Positions 7,641 to 17,378 are shown, counted from the first letter of the stretch. The stretch is 64,000 bases of DNA from Lachnospiraceae bacterium (GCA_910573755.1 CAJTBO010000012.1:1-64000); one strand, 5' to 3'. Translations and numbers: made by a program. The notes: generated by a model not told the origin, from the sequence alone.

Positions 7641-9893
7641 TCACTCTATCGCATCACTGCCGATAAAACTTGGCTCGTCCTCATCCTCTATCGACAAATC
7701 TGTTCTTACAACCTTCTGTTCCTCTGGCTTCCCGTTGGATCTCACTCTTTTACGGGGCACTTTCTGTTCTTCCTGTGCCGCTTCCTCCGGAATTTGTCCT
7801 TCCTGCACAGGTTCCTTTCGTACCCGTTTCCGGCGCACCGGCTCTGCAGGTTTCGGCTCTTCCAAAGCCGCTTCTATCCGGATTTTCTCTTCCCCGGCCG
7901 GCTCTTCCTGAATACGTTTCCGGCGCACCGGCTTCCTCTGGTTTTTCTCTTCCAAAACCGCTTCCTTCGAGACCTGCTCCTTCTGTACCGATCCTTCCTG
8001 CGCAGGCTCTTTCTGTACACGCCTCCGGCGCACCGGCTCTGCAGGTTTCGGCTCTTCCAAAGCCGCTTCTATCCGGATTTTCTCTTCCCCGGCCAGCTCT
8101 TCCTGAATACGCTTCCGGCGCACCGGCTTCCTCTGGTTTTTCTCTTCCGAAACCGCTTCCTTTGAGAACTGCTCCTTCTGTACCGATCCTTCCTGCACAG
8201 GCTCTTTCTGTATAGGCTCTTTCTGTACACGCCTCCGGCGCACCGGCTCTGTCGGTTTCCGCTCTTCCTGCAGCGCTTCCTCCGGAATTTGTCCTTCCTC
8301 CACAGATTCTTTCCGTACCCGTTTCCGGCGTACCGGCTCTGCAGGTTTCGGCTCTTTTAAAGCCGCTTCTATCCGGATTTTCTCTTCTTCGGCCGGCTCT
8401 TCCTGAATACGTTCCCGGCGCACCGGCTTCCTCTGTTTTCTCTCTTCCAAAGCCGCTTCCTTCGGGAACTGCTCCTTCTGTATTAATCCTTCCTGCACAG
8501 GCTCTTCCTGTACACGCCTCCGACGTACCGGTTCTGTCGGTTTCCGTTCTTCCTGCAGCGCTTCCTCCGGAACTTGTCCTTCCTGCACAGGCTCCTTTCG
8601 CACCCGTTTCCGGCGCACCGGCTCTGCAGGTTTCGACTCTTTCAAAGCCGTTTCCCTCCGGATTTTCCCCTCTTCAGCCTGCTCTTCCCGCACCGGATTT
8701 ATCCGGATCTGCTCTTCCTGCAACGCTTCCTCCCGGACTCCTTCCCGTCTGACCGGCTCTCTCAGCTTTCTTTCTTCCCGAAGCGCTTCCCTTCGAACCT
8801 GCGCTTCCTCCGCCGCATCTTTTTGTATCTGCTCTATACGCATCGGCTCTATCTGAATCCGTTCCGGGCGAACCTGCTCCTGCTCTGCCGCCGCATATTC
8901 AGCGGCCGCATCTCTCTCGTCAGCCTGCTCTGCCTCCTGCGCATCCTCATATCCGAAATTTTCCCTTAAATACGCTCTCCAGTCAAATACCGCCTCAACC
9001 GCTTTTATGGCAACCTCCACCATACCTTCATCCGGCTCCTTTGTGGTAAGGCCCTGCAGCCAGAGTCCCGGCGCCGATATCATCCTGACCAGCCAGTTAT
9101 CGGATCTTCCCGCAAGGCGGATGATCTCATAAGCGATCCCGGCGATCACGGGAATCAGCAGAATCCTGATCAGCACCTTCAGCGCCATATTATCAACCCG
9201 TATAAAGAAAAACAATACCACACTGATCAGCATCACAAACAGCAAAAAGCTGGTTCCGCAGCGTCTGTGCTGCTTGGAGCTTCTCATTACGTTTTCTACT
9301 GTCAGTTCTCTTCCTTTTTCAATACAGTTGATGCATTTATGCTCCGCCCCGTGGTACATATATACCCTTCGGATATCCTTCATCAGCGAGATCAGAAGGA
9401 CATAGGCCACAAAGATCAGGATACGGATGACGCCTTCAATGATTGCCAGAAGAGACTCATTTCTGACAAACCGCTCCAGATAACTGGAAATAAAATAGGG
9501 CAGCACCATAAAAATGCCCACCGCAAAGACTACTGCCACTATCGTTGTCAGCATCATCAGAATACTTTCCGCTTTATCCTTAAACACCTTATTCAGCATC
9601 TTGTCGGCTGCGCTTTCCTGTGTCCCCTCCTCTTCCGCATAGAAAGCGGCGGAATGATTCAGGCATTTCGTGCCCAGTCTCAAGGAATCCGCAAAAGAAA
9701 AGACACCGCGGATAAAAGGAAGCTTTGTCAGTTTACTTCCCCCAAAAAAACCGGTATATTCCCCGATCTCCACATCGATCTCCCCGTCCGGCTTTCTCAC
9801 CGCAACAGAATAACGGGTATTATTTTTCATCATAATCCCTTCCAGGACCGCCTGACCGCCGATACCGGAATAACATTTTTTCTTTCTGGCCAT
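7641..9893 (-). CDS. DUF1385 (YqhQ-like) membrane protein with long charged repeat tail
   Basis: The start is placed at the ATG at 9893 (GGGAG eight bases upstream), giving 750 residues that begin MARKKKCYSGIGGQAVLEG, the family's usual start; an in-frame extension to 10001 lacks support. The first ~310 residues are a standard DUF1385 protein with several membrane segments and a YHGAEHKCI motif. The remaining ~440 residues are an Arg/Glu/Pro-rich repetitive tail built from units such as KPAEPVRRKRVRKEPVQEG. The family is normally about 300 residues, so the tail is an unusual extension. It sits between rpmE and prmC, the usual place in Clostridia. The function of DUF1385 is unknown. Confidence 0.88.
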   Translation of the reverse strand: MARKKKCYSGIGGQAVLEGIMMKNNTRYSVAVRKPDGEIDVEIGEYTGFFGGSKLTKLPFIRGVFSFADSLRLGTKCLNHSAAFYAEEEGTQESAADKMLNKVFKDKAESILMMLTTIVAVVFAVGIFMVLPYFISSYLERFVRNESLLAIIEGVIRILIFVAYVLLISLMKDIRRVYMYHGAEHKCINCIEKGRELTVENVMRSSKQHRRCGTSFLLFVMLISVVLFFFIRVDNMALKVLIRILLIPVIAGIAYEIIRLAGRSDNWLVRMISAPGLWLQGLTTKEPDEGMVEVAIKAVEAVFDWRAYLRENFGYEDAQEAEQADERDAAAEYAAAEQEQVRPERIQIEPMRIEQIQKDAAEEAQVRREALREERKLREPVRREGVREEALQEEQIRINPVREEQAEEGKIRRETALKESKPAEPVRRKRVRKEPVQEGQVPEEALQEERKPTEPVRRRRVQEEPVQEGLIQKEQFPKEAALEERKQRKPVRRERIQEEPAEEEKIRIEAALKEPKPAEPVRRKRVRKESVEEGQIPEEALQEERKPTEPVRRRRVQKEPIQKEPVQEGSVQKEQFSKEAVSEEKNQRKPVRRKRIQEELAGEEKIRIEAALEEPKPAEPVRRRRVQKEPAQEGSVQKEQVSKEAVLEEKNQRKPVRRKRIQEEPAGEEKIRIEAALEEPKPAEPVRRKRVRKEPVQEGQIPEEAAQEEQKVPRKRVRSNGKPEEQKVVRTDLSIEDEDEPSFIGSDAIE
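7800..8720 (-). repeat. Imperfect coding repeats in the DUF1385 tail
   Basis: Near-identical blocks recur on the plus strand around CACCGGCTCTGCAGGTTTCG at 7836, 8031, 8331 (first base changed) and 8616, giving irregular spacing of 195, 300 and 285 bases. Subunits of roughly 15-25 codons encode EPVRRxRV(Q/R)KEP and EE(K/R)IRIEAALxEP. Reading frame is kept throughout, which suggests in-frame duplication and loss. Confidence 0.85.
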
Positions 9894-10045
9894 GGATATA
9901 CTCCCATCAAAAAAATAATGAGTTTCACTCATATTACAAGATCCGCTTCTCAATCTCGAAAATTCCGGGCACTTTCCCGCGGAATAAACAGAAATAAACA
10001 AAAGAAGGTTGAGGACAACCTTTCCCCAACCCCTTCTTAATCATC

Positions 10046-10252
10046 TTATTTTGCAGCCATACCGTATTTCTTATTGAACTTATCAATACGTCCGTCTGCT
10101 CTGGCGCTCTTCTGCTGACCAGTGTAGAATGAATGACATTTGGAACAAACTTCAACGTGGATCTCCGGTTTTGTGGAGCCTGTCACGAATGTATTGCCGC
10201 AGTTACATGTCACAGTTGCCTGATAGTAGGCAGGATGCAGTCCTTCTTTCAT
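10046..10252 (-). CDS. rpmE: Large ribosomal subunit protein bL31
   Basis: The ATG at 10252 has AGAGGTGAG about eight bases upstream; an upstream GTG lies inside that ribosome site and is rejected. The 68-residue product starts [11 protein letters not shown] and carries the zinc-binding CNCG and CSKCH cysteines of the C+ form of L31. It binds the 50S subunit near the central protuberance. It follows rho, as in many Firmicutes, but also has its own promoter. Confidence 0.96.
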   Translation of the reverse strand: MKEGLHPAYYQATVTCNCGNTFVTGSTKPEIHVEVCSKCHSFYTGQQKSARADGRIDKFNKKYGMAAK

Positions 10253-10330
10253 TTCTCTCACCTCTCTATTTTCATTTGCGATTATTTTTCTCTAATACAA
10301 AACTGCCCGCTTCTCAGCGACAGCTTATTT

Positions 10331-10359
10331 ATTATAACATAGCGTCTTCATCTGCGCAA
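10331..10359 (-). promoter_or_regulatory. Promoter of rpmE
   Basis: On the minus strand, -35 TTGCGC (10354-10359) and a perfect -10 TATAAT (10331-10336) are 17 bases apart, about 75 bases upstream of the bL31 start. Confidence 0.65.
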
Positions 10360-10544
10360 GTGCTAATTTTCGGAATTTTCCGGAAACCAGATTTCTTGAA
10401 TCATGTTCTCGCGAAACGCATAGTAAATGCGCATTCCCGACCCCGCGAAAAGTAACAATTTCTTTATTTCCTCCATGTCCCGTGACGGCTTCCGTTTCCA
10501 TATTTCTATAGAATAACCGTTCATCCTCCGGCTTTACTGCCGTT

Positions 10545-11897
10545 CTATATAAACTTCATCTTCCGCACCATATTGACAAACTCTCCGTTCGTCTTCGTCC
10601 TTGCAAACAGATCCAGTATCTTATCCACCGCTTCATCCGCTTTCATACCGTTCAACGCTTTACGCAGAATATTAATGATCTCCTGTTCATCCGGCGTCAG
10701 CAGCAAATCTTCTCTTCTTGTGCTGGACTTCGGAATATCCACGGCAGGGAACACCCTCTTTTCGGAAAGCTTCCGGTCAAGGACCATCTCCATATTACCT
10801 GTTCCCTTAAACTCCTCATAGATCACATCGTCCATCTTGGAACCTGTTTCCACAAGGGCTGTCGCCAGGATCGTCAGACTTCCGCCGCCTCTCATATTCC
10901 TCGCCGCACCGAAAAACCGCTTCGGCATATGGAGCGCAGCCGGATCAAGACCGCCGGAAAGTGTTCTTCCTGAAGGCGGTACCGTCAGGTTATACGCTCT
11001 TGTCAGACGGGTGATGGAGTCCAGCAAAATGCAGACATCCTGTTTATGTTCCACCAGTCTCTTTGCGCGTTCGATCACCATCTCGGCCACACGTTTATGA
11101 TGCTCAGGCAGCTCGTCAAATGTGGAGTATATCACTTCCACATTGGGGCCTTCGATCGCCTCCTTAAAATCCGTCACCTCTTCCGGCCTCTCATCGATCA
11201 GCAGGATGATAAGATGCACGTCCGGGCTTGTCTTCTTCAGAGATCTCGCCACTTCCTTCAGCAGCGTTGTTTTACCTGCCTTCGGCGGCGAAACGATCAT
11301 ACCACGCTGGCCTTTTCCCACAGGGCTGATCAGATCCATGATACGCATCGCCATAGACGCACCGGGCGTCTCAAGGCGCAGGCGCTCGTTCGGAAAGATC
11401 GGCGTCATATCTTCGAAATTTGTCCGGCGCTGGGCGATCTCCGGCGGGAAACCGTTGATCTTCCTGACATACAATAATGCGCTGAACTTTTCGCTCTGTG
11501 TCTTTATCCTTGTATTTCCCTCTATGATATCTCCGGTCTTCAAATTAAACCGGCGTATCTGGCTGGGTGCGACATAAACATCGTTTTCACCGGGCAGATA
11601 ATTTTCACAGCGGATAAATCCGTAGCCGTCCGGCATTACCTCCAAAATACCGTTTGCCTTAATACCGCTGTCCAGCTCTGACGGAAATTTCTCCTTTTCT
11701 CCTTCCGGGGCGCTGCCGGGTATAATGGACTTTGCCTCCACTACCTTTCCCTTCTCCTCATCTTTTTTGTCCTCTGCAAGCATGGCCTCGATCAGATCCG
11801 CCTTCTTCAGCCCTGAAACGCGAATCCCTCTTACCTTCGCAATTTCCTTCAGCTCATTCAATGCAAGAGATTCATACTTTTCTCTCATATCACTCAT
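10545..11897 (-). CDS. rho: Transcription termination factor Rho
   Basis: The 450-residue hexameric RNA helicase shows the N-terminal helix-extended-loop region ([17 protein letters not shown]), a cold-shock-like RNA-binding domain ([20 protein letters not shown]), the Walker A PPKAGKTT, Walker [10 protein letters not shown] and the Q/R-loop region near the GRTLSGGLD block. It lacks the very long N-terminal insertions seen in some Actinobacteria and clostridia. It heads the rpmE-DUF1385-prmC-prfA group and has its own promoter with a ~185-base leader. Confidence 0.97.
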   Translation of the reverse strand: MSDMREKYESLALNELKEIAKVRGIRVSGLKKADLIEAMLAEDKKDEEKGKVVEAKSIIPGSAPEGEKEKFPSELDSGIKANGILEVMPDGYGFIRCENYLPGENDVYVAPSQIRRFNLKTGDIIEGNTRIKTQSEKFSALLYVRKINGFPPEIAQRRTNFEDMTPIFPNERLRLETPGASMAMRIMDLISPVGKGQRGMIVSPPKAGKTTLLKEVARSLKKTSPDVHLIILLIDERPEEVTDFKEAIEGPNVEVIYSTFDELPEHHKRVAEMVIERAKRLVEHKQDVCILLDSITRLTRAYNLTVPPSGRTLSGGLDPAALHMPKRFFGAARNMRGGGSLTILATALVETGSKMDDVIYEEFKGTGNMEMVLDRKLSEKRVFPAVDIPKSSTRREDLLLTPDEQEIINILRKALNGMKADEAVDKILDLFARTKTNGEFVNMVRKMKFI

Positions 11898-12081
11898 GTT
11901 ATTCAGTTTTTTCTCCTTTCCTGTCTGCTCTTTACACTATCAGATATTGTCCCTCAGGTTTCATTTTACATTTCGTTACTATATTTTGGATTAGTTTCAG
12001 GATATTGAATCGCATTCAGATACCTTACGGCCTGCCGACCGACACCAAGATATGATAAAGATTACTCTTTTCAATACGCCC

Positions 12082-12110
12082 ATTATACAGTACAAATGCG
12101 GAAGTGCCAA
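12082..12110 (-). promoter_or_regulatory. Promoter of rho
   Basis: Minus strand -35 TTGGCA (12105-12110), 17-base spacer, perfect -10 TATAAT (12082-12087). Confidence 0.7.
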
Positions 12111-12173
12111 CCTTTTTTTTAATTTTATAAAAATTTTATAATTATATATTTCTGTTTATTATGGAGAAAGGGC

Positions 12174-12202
12174 TTGCCAAATTTTTTCAAAGTATATATC
12201 AT
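12174..12202 (+). promoter_or_regulatory. Promoter of the malic enzyme gene
   Basis: Plus strand -35 TTGCCA (12174-12179), 17-base spacer, -10 TATCAT (12197-12202), about 85 bases upstream of the start at 12288. Confidence 0.55.
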
Positions 12203-12287
12203 AATTACGGAACTTAACACAATAACCCCCGCACCGGGTACCCGTCTGCGGAAATATTACGAAATCTGCCAAAAAGGAGCTGCCTGT

Positions 12288-13439
12288 ATGACGATAAACG
12301 AAAAAGCATTGACACTTCATGAAACATGGAACGGAAAACTGGAAACTGTTTCCAAAACTCCGGTAAAATCAAGGGAGGATCTTTCCCTTGCATACACCCC
12401 GGGCGTTGCGGAACCCTGTAAAGTGATCGCCGAAAACAGGGACGCCGCATACACCTATACCTGGAAAGCCAACACTGTCGCTGTTGTTTCCGACGGTTCC
12501 GCGGTTCTGGGACTTGGCAATATCGGCCCTTACGCGGCGATGCCCGTGATGGAGGGAAAAGCCGTCCTGTTTAAAGAATTCGGCGGCGTCAATGCCGTTC
12601 CCATCTGTCTCGACACACAGGATACCGAGGAGATCATCAAAACCGTCACCTATCTTGCCCCGGGATTCGGCGGCATCAATCTGGAGGATATCTCGGCGCC
12701 GAGATGTTTTGAAATCGAGGAACGCCTGAAACAGACGCTGGACATTCCCGTTTTCCACGATGACCAGCACGGCACCGCCATTGTTGTGTTAGCCGGTGTG
12801 ATCAACGCGTTAAAAGTTGTGAAAAAAGAAGCTGCCGACTGCAGGGTTGTGGTAAACGGCGCCGGCAGTGCAGGCGTTGCCATCACAAAACTTCTTTTAA
12901 CCTATGGTTTTTGCCAGGTTGTCATGTGCGATAAATCAGGTATTTTATCCAAAACCTCCGAAGGCCTCAACTGGATGCAGCAGAAGATGGTCGAGCTCAC
13001 AAACCCCCGTCAGGAAACCGGTACTCTGGCTGATGCCATGAAAGGCGCGGATATTTTTGTAGGCGTTTCCGCCCCGAATATCGTAACACCTGATATGGTA
13101 AATTCCATGAACGCCGATGCCATCCTCTTTGCCATGGCAAATCCTGTCCCGGAGATCATGCCGGATGCAGCAAAAGCCGCCGGCGCAAGGGTAGTCGGCA
13201 CAGGCCGTTCCGATTTCCCGAATCAGGTGAACAATGTGATAGCCTTCCCCGGCATCTTTAAAGGCGCTCTGGAAGGACGCGCAAAGCAGATCACCGAGGA
13301 GATGAAGCTGGCAGCCGCAAAAGCGATCGCTTCCCTTGTCCCCGGAGAGAACCTGAGCGAAGACTATATTCTGCCCGAAGCCTTTGATCCTACTGTTGTG
13401 GAAGTTGTGGCGCAGGCAGTCAAAGATCATATCCGGTAA
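12288..13439 (+). CDS. NAD(P)-dependent malic enzyme, short form
   Basis: The start is the ATG at 12288 with AAAAAGGAG upstream, giving 383 residues; the frame is open further upstream but has no ribosome site. The enzyme decarboxylates L-malate to pyruvate with NAD(P)+. Recognisable segments are AYTPGVAEPC near the N terminus, the metal/substrate-site VFHDDQHGTAIV, the Rossmann VVNGAGSAGVAI and FAMANPVPEI near the C terminus. It lacks the phosphotransacetylase domain of the long MaeB form and is similar in size to Bacillus YtsJ. It may feed pyruvate and reducing power from dicarboxylates. Confidence 0.95.
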   Translation: MTINEKALTLHETWNGKLETVSKTPVKSREDLSLAYTPGVAEPCKVIAENRDAAYTYTWKANTVAVVSDGSAVLGLGNIGPYAAMPVMEGKAVLFKEFGGVNAVPICLDTQDTEEIIKTVTYLAPGFGGINLEDISAPRCFEIEERLKQTLDIPVFHDDQHGTAIVVLAGVINALKVVKKEAADCRVVVNGAGSAGVAITKLLLTYGFCQVVMCDKSGILSKTSEGLNWMQQKMVELTNPRQETGTLADAMKGADIFVGVSAPNIVTPDMVNSMNADAILFAMANPVPEIMPDAAKAAGARVVGTGRSDFPNQVNNVIAFPGIFKGALEGRAKQITEEMKLAAAKAIASLVPGENLSEDYILPEAFDPTVVEVVAQAVKDHIR

Positions 13440-13463
13440 TAAACGCTCCCTTACCGGCATTGC

Positions 13464-13507
13464 GCTTTTGATGTGCGTTATCCTCAGGTATATCTCACAT
13501 CAAAAGC
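13464..13507 (+). repeat. Hairpin between malic enzyme and DUF4364
   Basis: GCTTTTGATGTG (13464-13475) and its exact reverse complement (13496-13507) form a 12-bp stem with a 20-base loop, 25 bases after the malic enzyme stop and ending about 28 bases before the next start. There is no T-run, so partial attenuation or mRNA protection is more likely than termination. Confidence 0.55.
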
Positions 13508-13535
13508 CGCGGAAAGAAACAGGTAGGTCATTCAT

Positions 13536-14054
13536 ATGCTGCAGGAACCACTGACACTTTATAAGCTGATCCTTTTATATTTATTGAAAAGGGCCGGCCT
13601 GCCCCTGTCCAAAACAAGAGTCCGTGACTTTATTCTGGAAAAAGGGTATACAAATTATATCATATTAAATCAGGCTATCGGTGAACTCCTGGATGCCGGT
13701 ATGATCACGGAACAGCTGATCAACGAACGTTCCCACTTTTCCCTGACGGAAGAAGGCGCTCAGACGCTCGCCTTTTTTCAGGGAAATATCAGCGACATCA
13801 CAAAAGAAGAGATCAACACCTATTTAAGGGAAAACAAACTCGAATTGATCAGCGAGCTTTCCGTCACCGCAAATTATGACAGATCCTCCACCGGAGAATT
13901 CGAGGCACATCTTCTCGCAAAGGAAAAAGGGATCCCGCTGGTGGAGATCACTTTGTCTGTGCCGGCGGAAGAAACCGCTGCTTCCATCTGCAGGAACTGG
14001 CGGGAGAAAAATGAAGAGATCTATCAGATGTTAGTAGAACGGCTGTTTTCGTAG
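13536..14054 (+). CDS. DUF4364 family protein
   Basis: The 172-residue protein begins LTLYKLILLYLLKRAGLPLS and continues with a winged-helix-like N-terminal half (helix, turn, then LNQAIGELLDAGMITEQ and a FSLTEEGAQTL wing), characteristic of the clostridial DUF4364 family. Its C-terminal half is alpha/beta with no known active site. The fold points to DNA binding, but no target is known. It is downstream of the malic enzyme gene on the same strand, separated by a hairpin. Confidence 0.88.
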   Translation: MLQEPLTLYKLILLYLLKRAGLPLSKTRVRDFILEKGYTNYIILNQAIGELLDAGMITEQLINERSHFSLTEEGAQTLAFFQGNISDITKEEINTYLRENKLELISELSVTANYDRSSTGEFEAHLLAKEKGIPLVEITLSVPAEETAASICRNWREKNEEIYQMLVERLFS

Positions 14055-14063
14055 GGCGGACGC

Positions 14064-14095
14064 CGGGAAGGGAATAAAATTCCCGACGCTTTTTA
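14064..14095 (+). terminator. Probable terminator after DUF4364
   Basis: CGGGAA (14064-14069) pairs with TTCCCG (14080-14085) and is followed by ACGCTTTTT. A competing inner stem GGGAAT/ATTCCC is also possible. It separates the plus-strand pair from the convergent rarA. Confidence 0.45.
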
Positions 14096-14148
14096 AGGGG
14101 CGCCTTGAACATTTTGTTTCCATCCCGGCTGATCCTTAAAATGATCAA

Positions 14149-15489
14149 CTATTCTATGCGCTTTTCTTTTGCGGCCTCTTTCAGCCATTTCATATGTTCT
14201 TTTATTTTCACTTCGTATCCGTTTCCCCCGGGTCTGAAAAATTCTTTTCCGGTCAGTTCATAGGGCAGATACTGCTGCTGTACATAATGATTCGGAAAGT
14301 CGTGGGCATACTGATAGCCGATCCCCCTGCCGAGCTGTTTGGCCCCTTTATAGTGGGAATCCTGCAGATGCGCCGGCACTGCCAGATTTCCTGTCCGCTG
14401 TACCTCCTCCGTCGCGTCAAATACCGCCATACAGGAAGCGTTGCTCTTCGGCGCCGTAGCCACATAGACTGCCGCCTCGGATAAGATGATCCTCGCCTCC
14501 GGCATCCCCACTCTTTCCACTGCCAGCGATGCACTGACCGCCACGGTCAAAGCATTGGGATCTGCCATGCCCACATCCTCCGAGGCGCATATCATAATAC
14601 GCCTTGCAATAAATTTGATGTCCTCGCCGGACTCCAGCATCCTTGCCAGATAGTATACCGCCGCATCCGGATCGGAACCGCGCATGCTCTTGATAAAAGC
14701 GGAGATCACATCGTAATGGTTATCGCCGGTCTTATCATAACGCATGTTACGCTTCTGAATACACTCCTTCGCCACTTCCAGCGTCAGATGGATCTTCCCG
14801 TCTTCACTGCGGTTTGTTGTCAGAACACCCAGTTCCACCGCATTCAGCGCTTTTCTTGCATCCCCGTCGGAAAGATCCGCCAGAAACTGCAGGGCATCCT
14901 CCTCTATCACCGCATCGTAAGCGCCCATGCCCCGTTCCGTATCTTTTACCGCCCGCAGGATCAGCACTTTGATATCCTCCGCCTCGAGAGGCTTCAACTC
15001 AAAAATGATGGAGCGGGAAATAAGAGCCCCGTTTACTTCAAAATAAGGATTTTCTGTTGTCGCCCCGATCAAAATGATCGTACCGTCCTCCACAAAGGGA
15101 AGCAGGTAATCCTGCTGCCCCTTATTAAAACGATGAATCTCGTCAATAAAAAGGATCGTCCGCTTTCCGAACATGCCCAGATCATCCTTCGCCTTCTCCA
15201 CCACGGCTTCCATATCCTTTTTCCCCGCCACGGTGGCGTTGATCTGGGTAAATTCCGAACTGGTGGTTCCCGCGATGACCTTCGCCAGCGTCGTCTTCCC
15301 GGTTCCGGGCGGGCCGTAAAAGATAACGGAGCTGATCTTATCTGCTGAAATGGCGCGATAAAGCAGCGTATCTTTCCCTATGATATGTTGTTGTCCCACT
15401 ACATCATCCAATGTGCGCGGACGCAGACGGGCGGCCAGGGGGGATTCCTTTTTCATAGCTCCCTGCCGCATATATTCAAATAAATCCAT
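14149..15489 (-). CDS. rarA: Replication-associated recombination protein A (MgsA/RarA AAA+ ATPase)
   Basis: The 446-residue protein has a short N-terminal LAARLRPRTLDDVVGQQHI lead, Walker A GPPGTGKTTLAK, Walker B LFIDEIHRF, sensor 1 GATTENPYFEV and the C-terminal MgsA tetramerisation region (LPYELTGKEFFRPG near the end). RarA acts at stalled replication forks and single-strand-gap DNA with SSB and clamp-loader partners. Length and motifs are standard. It is convergent with DUF4364. Confidence 0.95.
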   Translation of the reverse strand: MDLFEYMRQGAMKKESPLAARLRPRTLDDVVGQQHIIGKDTLLYRAISADKISSVIFYGPPGTGKTTLAKVIAGTTSSEFTQINATVAGKKDMEAVVEKAKDDLGMFGKRTILFIDEIHRFNKGQQDYLLPFVEDGTIILIGATTENPYFEVNGALISRSIIFELKPLEAEDIKVLILRAVKDTERGMGAYDAVIEEDALQFLADLSDGDARKALNAVELGVLTTNRSEDGKIHLTLEVAKECIQKRNMRYDKTGDNHYDVISAFIKSMRGSDPDAAVYYLARMLESGEDIKFIARRIMICASEDVGMADPNALTVAVSASLAVERVGMPEARIILSEAAVYVATAPKSNASCMAVFDATEEVQRTGNLAVPAHLQDSHYKGAKQLGRGIGYQYAHDFPNHYVQQQYLPYELTGKEFFRPGGNGYEVKIKEHMKWLKEAAKEKRIE

Positions 15490-15648
15490 GAACTTCTCCT
15501 TCTTCTGTTTTCACAACGCCTGCGGGATATTATCCTTTACACTTTTATCCATGGCAATACCGCCTGCAGGCAGTCGTTTCATAGGCCGGGATATCTGCAA
15601 TATTTCCCCGGGGCTCCTAAAACGCCGATATCCGCCGTTACATGCATG

Positions 15649-17247
15649 CTACATCGCTCCCAGCAGTCCCTCCAGCCCCTGTTCCCGGAAGATATCCTTG
15701 TAGTAACCGATCTCGTCCTGTATCAGCTCATCGATGACACGCATGCCGAGTACTTCCACCGGTGCCTTATCATCCGTAAGAAGCTCTCCCGTGCTTTCAT
15801 AGGGTATCAGATTGTCCTCCACCCGTTCCATCATAACTGTCAGCTCTTCCTGACTCAAGTGTTTTCTGTTTTCTGACAGCAATGTCAGTATATTATCATT
15901 CTCGGAGGCAAATAATTCCCGGTTGGTCGCCCCTTTTACATCCACTGTATAAACATTCGGAAAGATGCTGGCGATCGTATCCGCAAGGCAGACATTGATA
16001 CCGCCCTCCCCATCGGATTTCATATTCATATTAACGACCATCACGCCGTTTTCTTTCAAATGGTCTCTGACCAGCGTAAAAAATTCCACAGAAGACATCT
16101 GAAACGGAATCGTGATATCCTGATAGGCATCCACCATGATCACATCATATTTTTTATCAATAGTCTGCAGATAAGCCCTGCCGTCATAAGTCGTCACCTG
16201 CACTTCCTCCGGCAGATCAAAATAGGTTCCCGCCAGATCGGTGATCTTCTGGTCTATCTCCACGCCTTCCACCGTTATCCCGTCAAAATATTCCATGCAC
16301 TGATGAGCATAGGTCCCTGTTCCCATCCCCAGGATCAGCACCTCCGTCTGATTTTTTTTCAACGTATCCGCCATCAGGGGCGCCGCCAGCGCATAATCAT
16401 AATACATGCCGGTAAGCCCGTCCTCTTTCATTTTAATGGACTGCACCCCGAATAACACGTTTGTGGATAATATCACACTTCTGTCATCTTCTTTCACCTG
16501 CAGATAATTATAGATGGACTCGCCTTCATAGGCAAGATTGCTCTCCCAGAAAGCAAAACTGCCGGAATGGCCCAACACACTGCATAGTACAAAAAGTATG
16601 CCTGATACCACACAGGCTTTTACCGCCGTCTTTTTATTGATAAAATACAATAATCCGAGAAGAAGCAGAATCCCCGAAAAGATCAGAAAAGTAACGGACG
16701 TTCCCACCGCCGGAATCGTTACAAAGGTCGGCAGAAAGGTACCGATGATACTGCCGATGGTATTGCAGGCCCCCAGCGTTCCGACGGTTTTTCCGCTCTC
16801 ATCCAGTGAACCGATCGTATATTTCACCAGTGACGGCGTTACCGTTCCCAGCAGAAACAGCGGGAACACAAAGATCAGCATACAGGCAAAAAATGCCGCC
16901 AGTATCAGAAAATTTGTGCTGATGGTCAGGATCAATACTCCCGATATCCCCAGAATAATATATTTTCCCGCCACCGGAATCGCCGCGATCCAGACCGCCG
17001 CAATCAAAAGCCTTTTATACAGCCTGTCCGGATCAGGATTTTTATCAGCGCTTCTGCCGCCGTAAATATTGCCCAGCGCCATAGCGATCATAATCGTTCC
17101 GATAATGATCGTCCACACGATCTGGGAGGAACTGAAATAAGGTGCCAGCAGACGGCTTGCCCCCAGTTCCACCGCCATCACCGCCATGCCTGCAAAAAAT
17201 TCCGTAGCGTATAAATAATATTTGTTATTTAATATATCTTTTTTCAT
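15649..17247 (-). CDS. Membrane-fused spermidine-synthase-like protein
   Basis: The 532-residue product has an N-terminal half with about seven hydrophobic segments (first around residues 12-30, ending with LLLLGLLYFINKK near 210) and a C-terminal Rossmann methyltransferase-like domain: VLILGMGTGTYAHQ (nucleotide loop), VEGVEIDQKI (acidic end of strand 2) and VIMVDAYQD. This is the 'fused MFS/spermidine synthase' architecture. The catalytic DxxDP-type motif of true spermidine synthases reads DAYQDI, so polyamine synthesis is doubtful. The substrate is unknown. It is preceded on the same strand by an unknown gene. Confidence 0.8.
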   Translation of the reverse strand: MKKDILNNKYYLYATEFFAGMAVMAVELGASRLLAPYFSSSQIVWTIIIGTIMIAMALGNIYGGRSADKNPDPDRLYKRLLIAAVWIAAIPVAGKYIILGISGVLILTISTNFLILAAFFACMLIFVFPLFLLGTVTPSLVKYTIGSLDESGKTVGTLGACNTIGSIIGTFLPTFVTIPAVGTSVTFLIFSGILLLLGLLYFINKKTAVKACVVSGILFVLCSVLGHSGSFAFWESNLAYEGESIYNYLQVKEDDRSVILSTNVLFGVQSIKMKEDGLTGMYYDYALAAPLMADTLKKNQTEVLILGMGTGTYAHQCMEYFDGITVEGVEIDQKITDLAGTYFDLPEEVQVTTYDGRAYLQTIDKKYDVIMVDAYQDITIPFQMSSVEFFTLVRDHLKENGVMVVNMNMKSDGEGGINVCLADTIASIFPNVYTVDVKGATNRELFASENDNILTLLSENRKHLSQEELTVMMERVEDNLIPYESTGELLTDDKAPVEVLGMRVIDELIQDEIGYYKDIFREQGLEGLLGAM

Positions 17248-17378
17248 TCCTGCGCCTTTCTGTTCATCACTTCATGGTGATCTTCTTCCCCCCCGGTTTC
17301 ATATATCCTCCGGATATCCTAAACTTATCCGTAATCTTCTCGCCATCCTATCCAGTATACAGGAAATCCGCTGTTTCC

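Larger units (their letters stand above)
11898..12287. other. Divergent control region between rho and malic enzyme
   Basis: This 390-base gap carries a minus-strand promoter for rho (12082-12110), a plus-strand promoter for the malic enzyme gene (12174-12202), and a T/A-rich tract around 12111-12160. The ~185-base rho leader shows no obvious terminator. Rho is known to be autoregulated in other bacteria, so the leader may matter, but no direct signal was seen. Confidence 0.55.

Noticed and set aside
7800-8720. CRISPR-like array
   Set aside because: The repeats are in frame within a coding region, irregularly spaced, and without unique spacers.
9894-10001. N-terminal extension of the DUF1385 gene
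   Set aside because: The extension lacks a ribosome site, and the family begins at the internal ATG at 9893, which has one.
10253-10261. GTG start for rpmE
   Set aside because: The GTG lies inside the ribosome-binding sequence of the ATG at 10252.
10370-10485. 37-codon minus-strand frame between rho and rpmE
   Set aside because: It has no ribosome site or recognisable sequence and overlaps no conserved feature.
15361-15648. Plus-strand frames over rarA and the spermidine-synthase-like gene
   Set aside because: Codon shadows of minus-strand genes; Pro/Ser/His-rich products and no ribosome sites.
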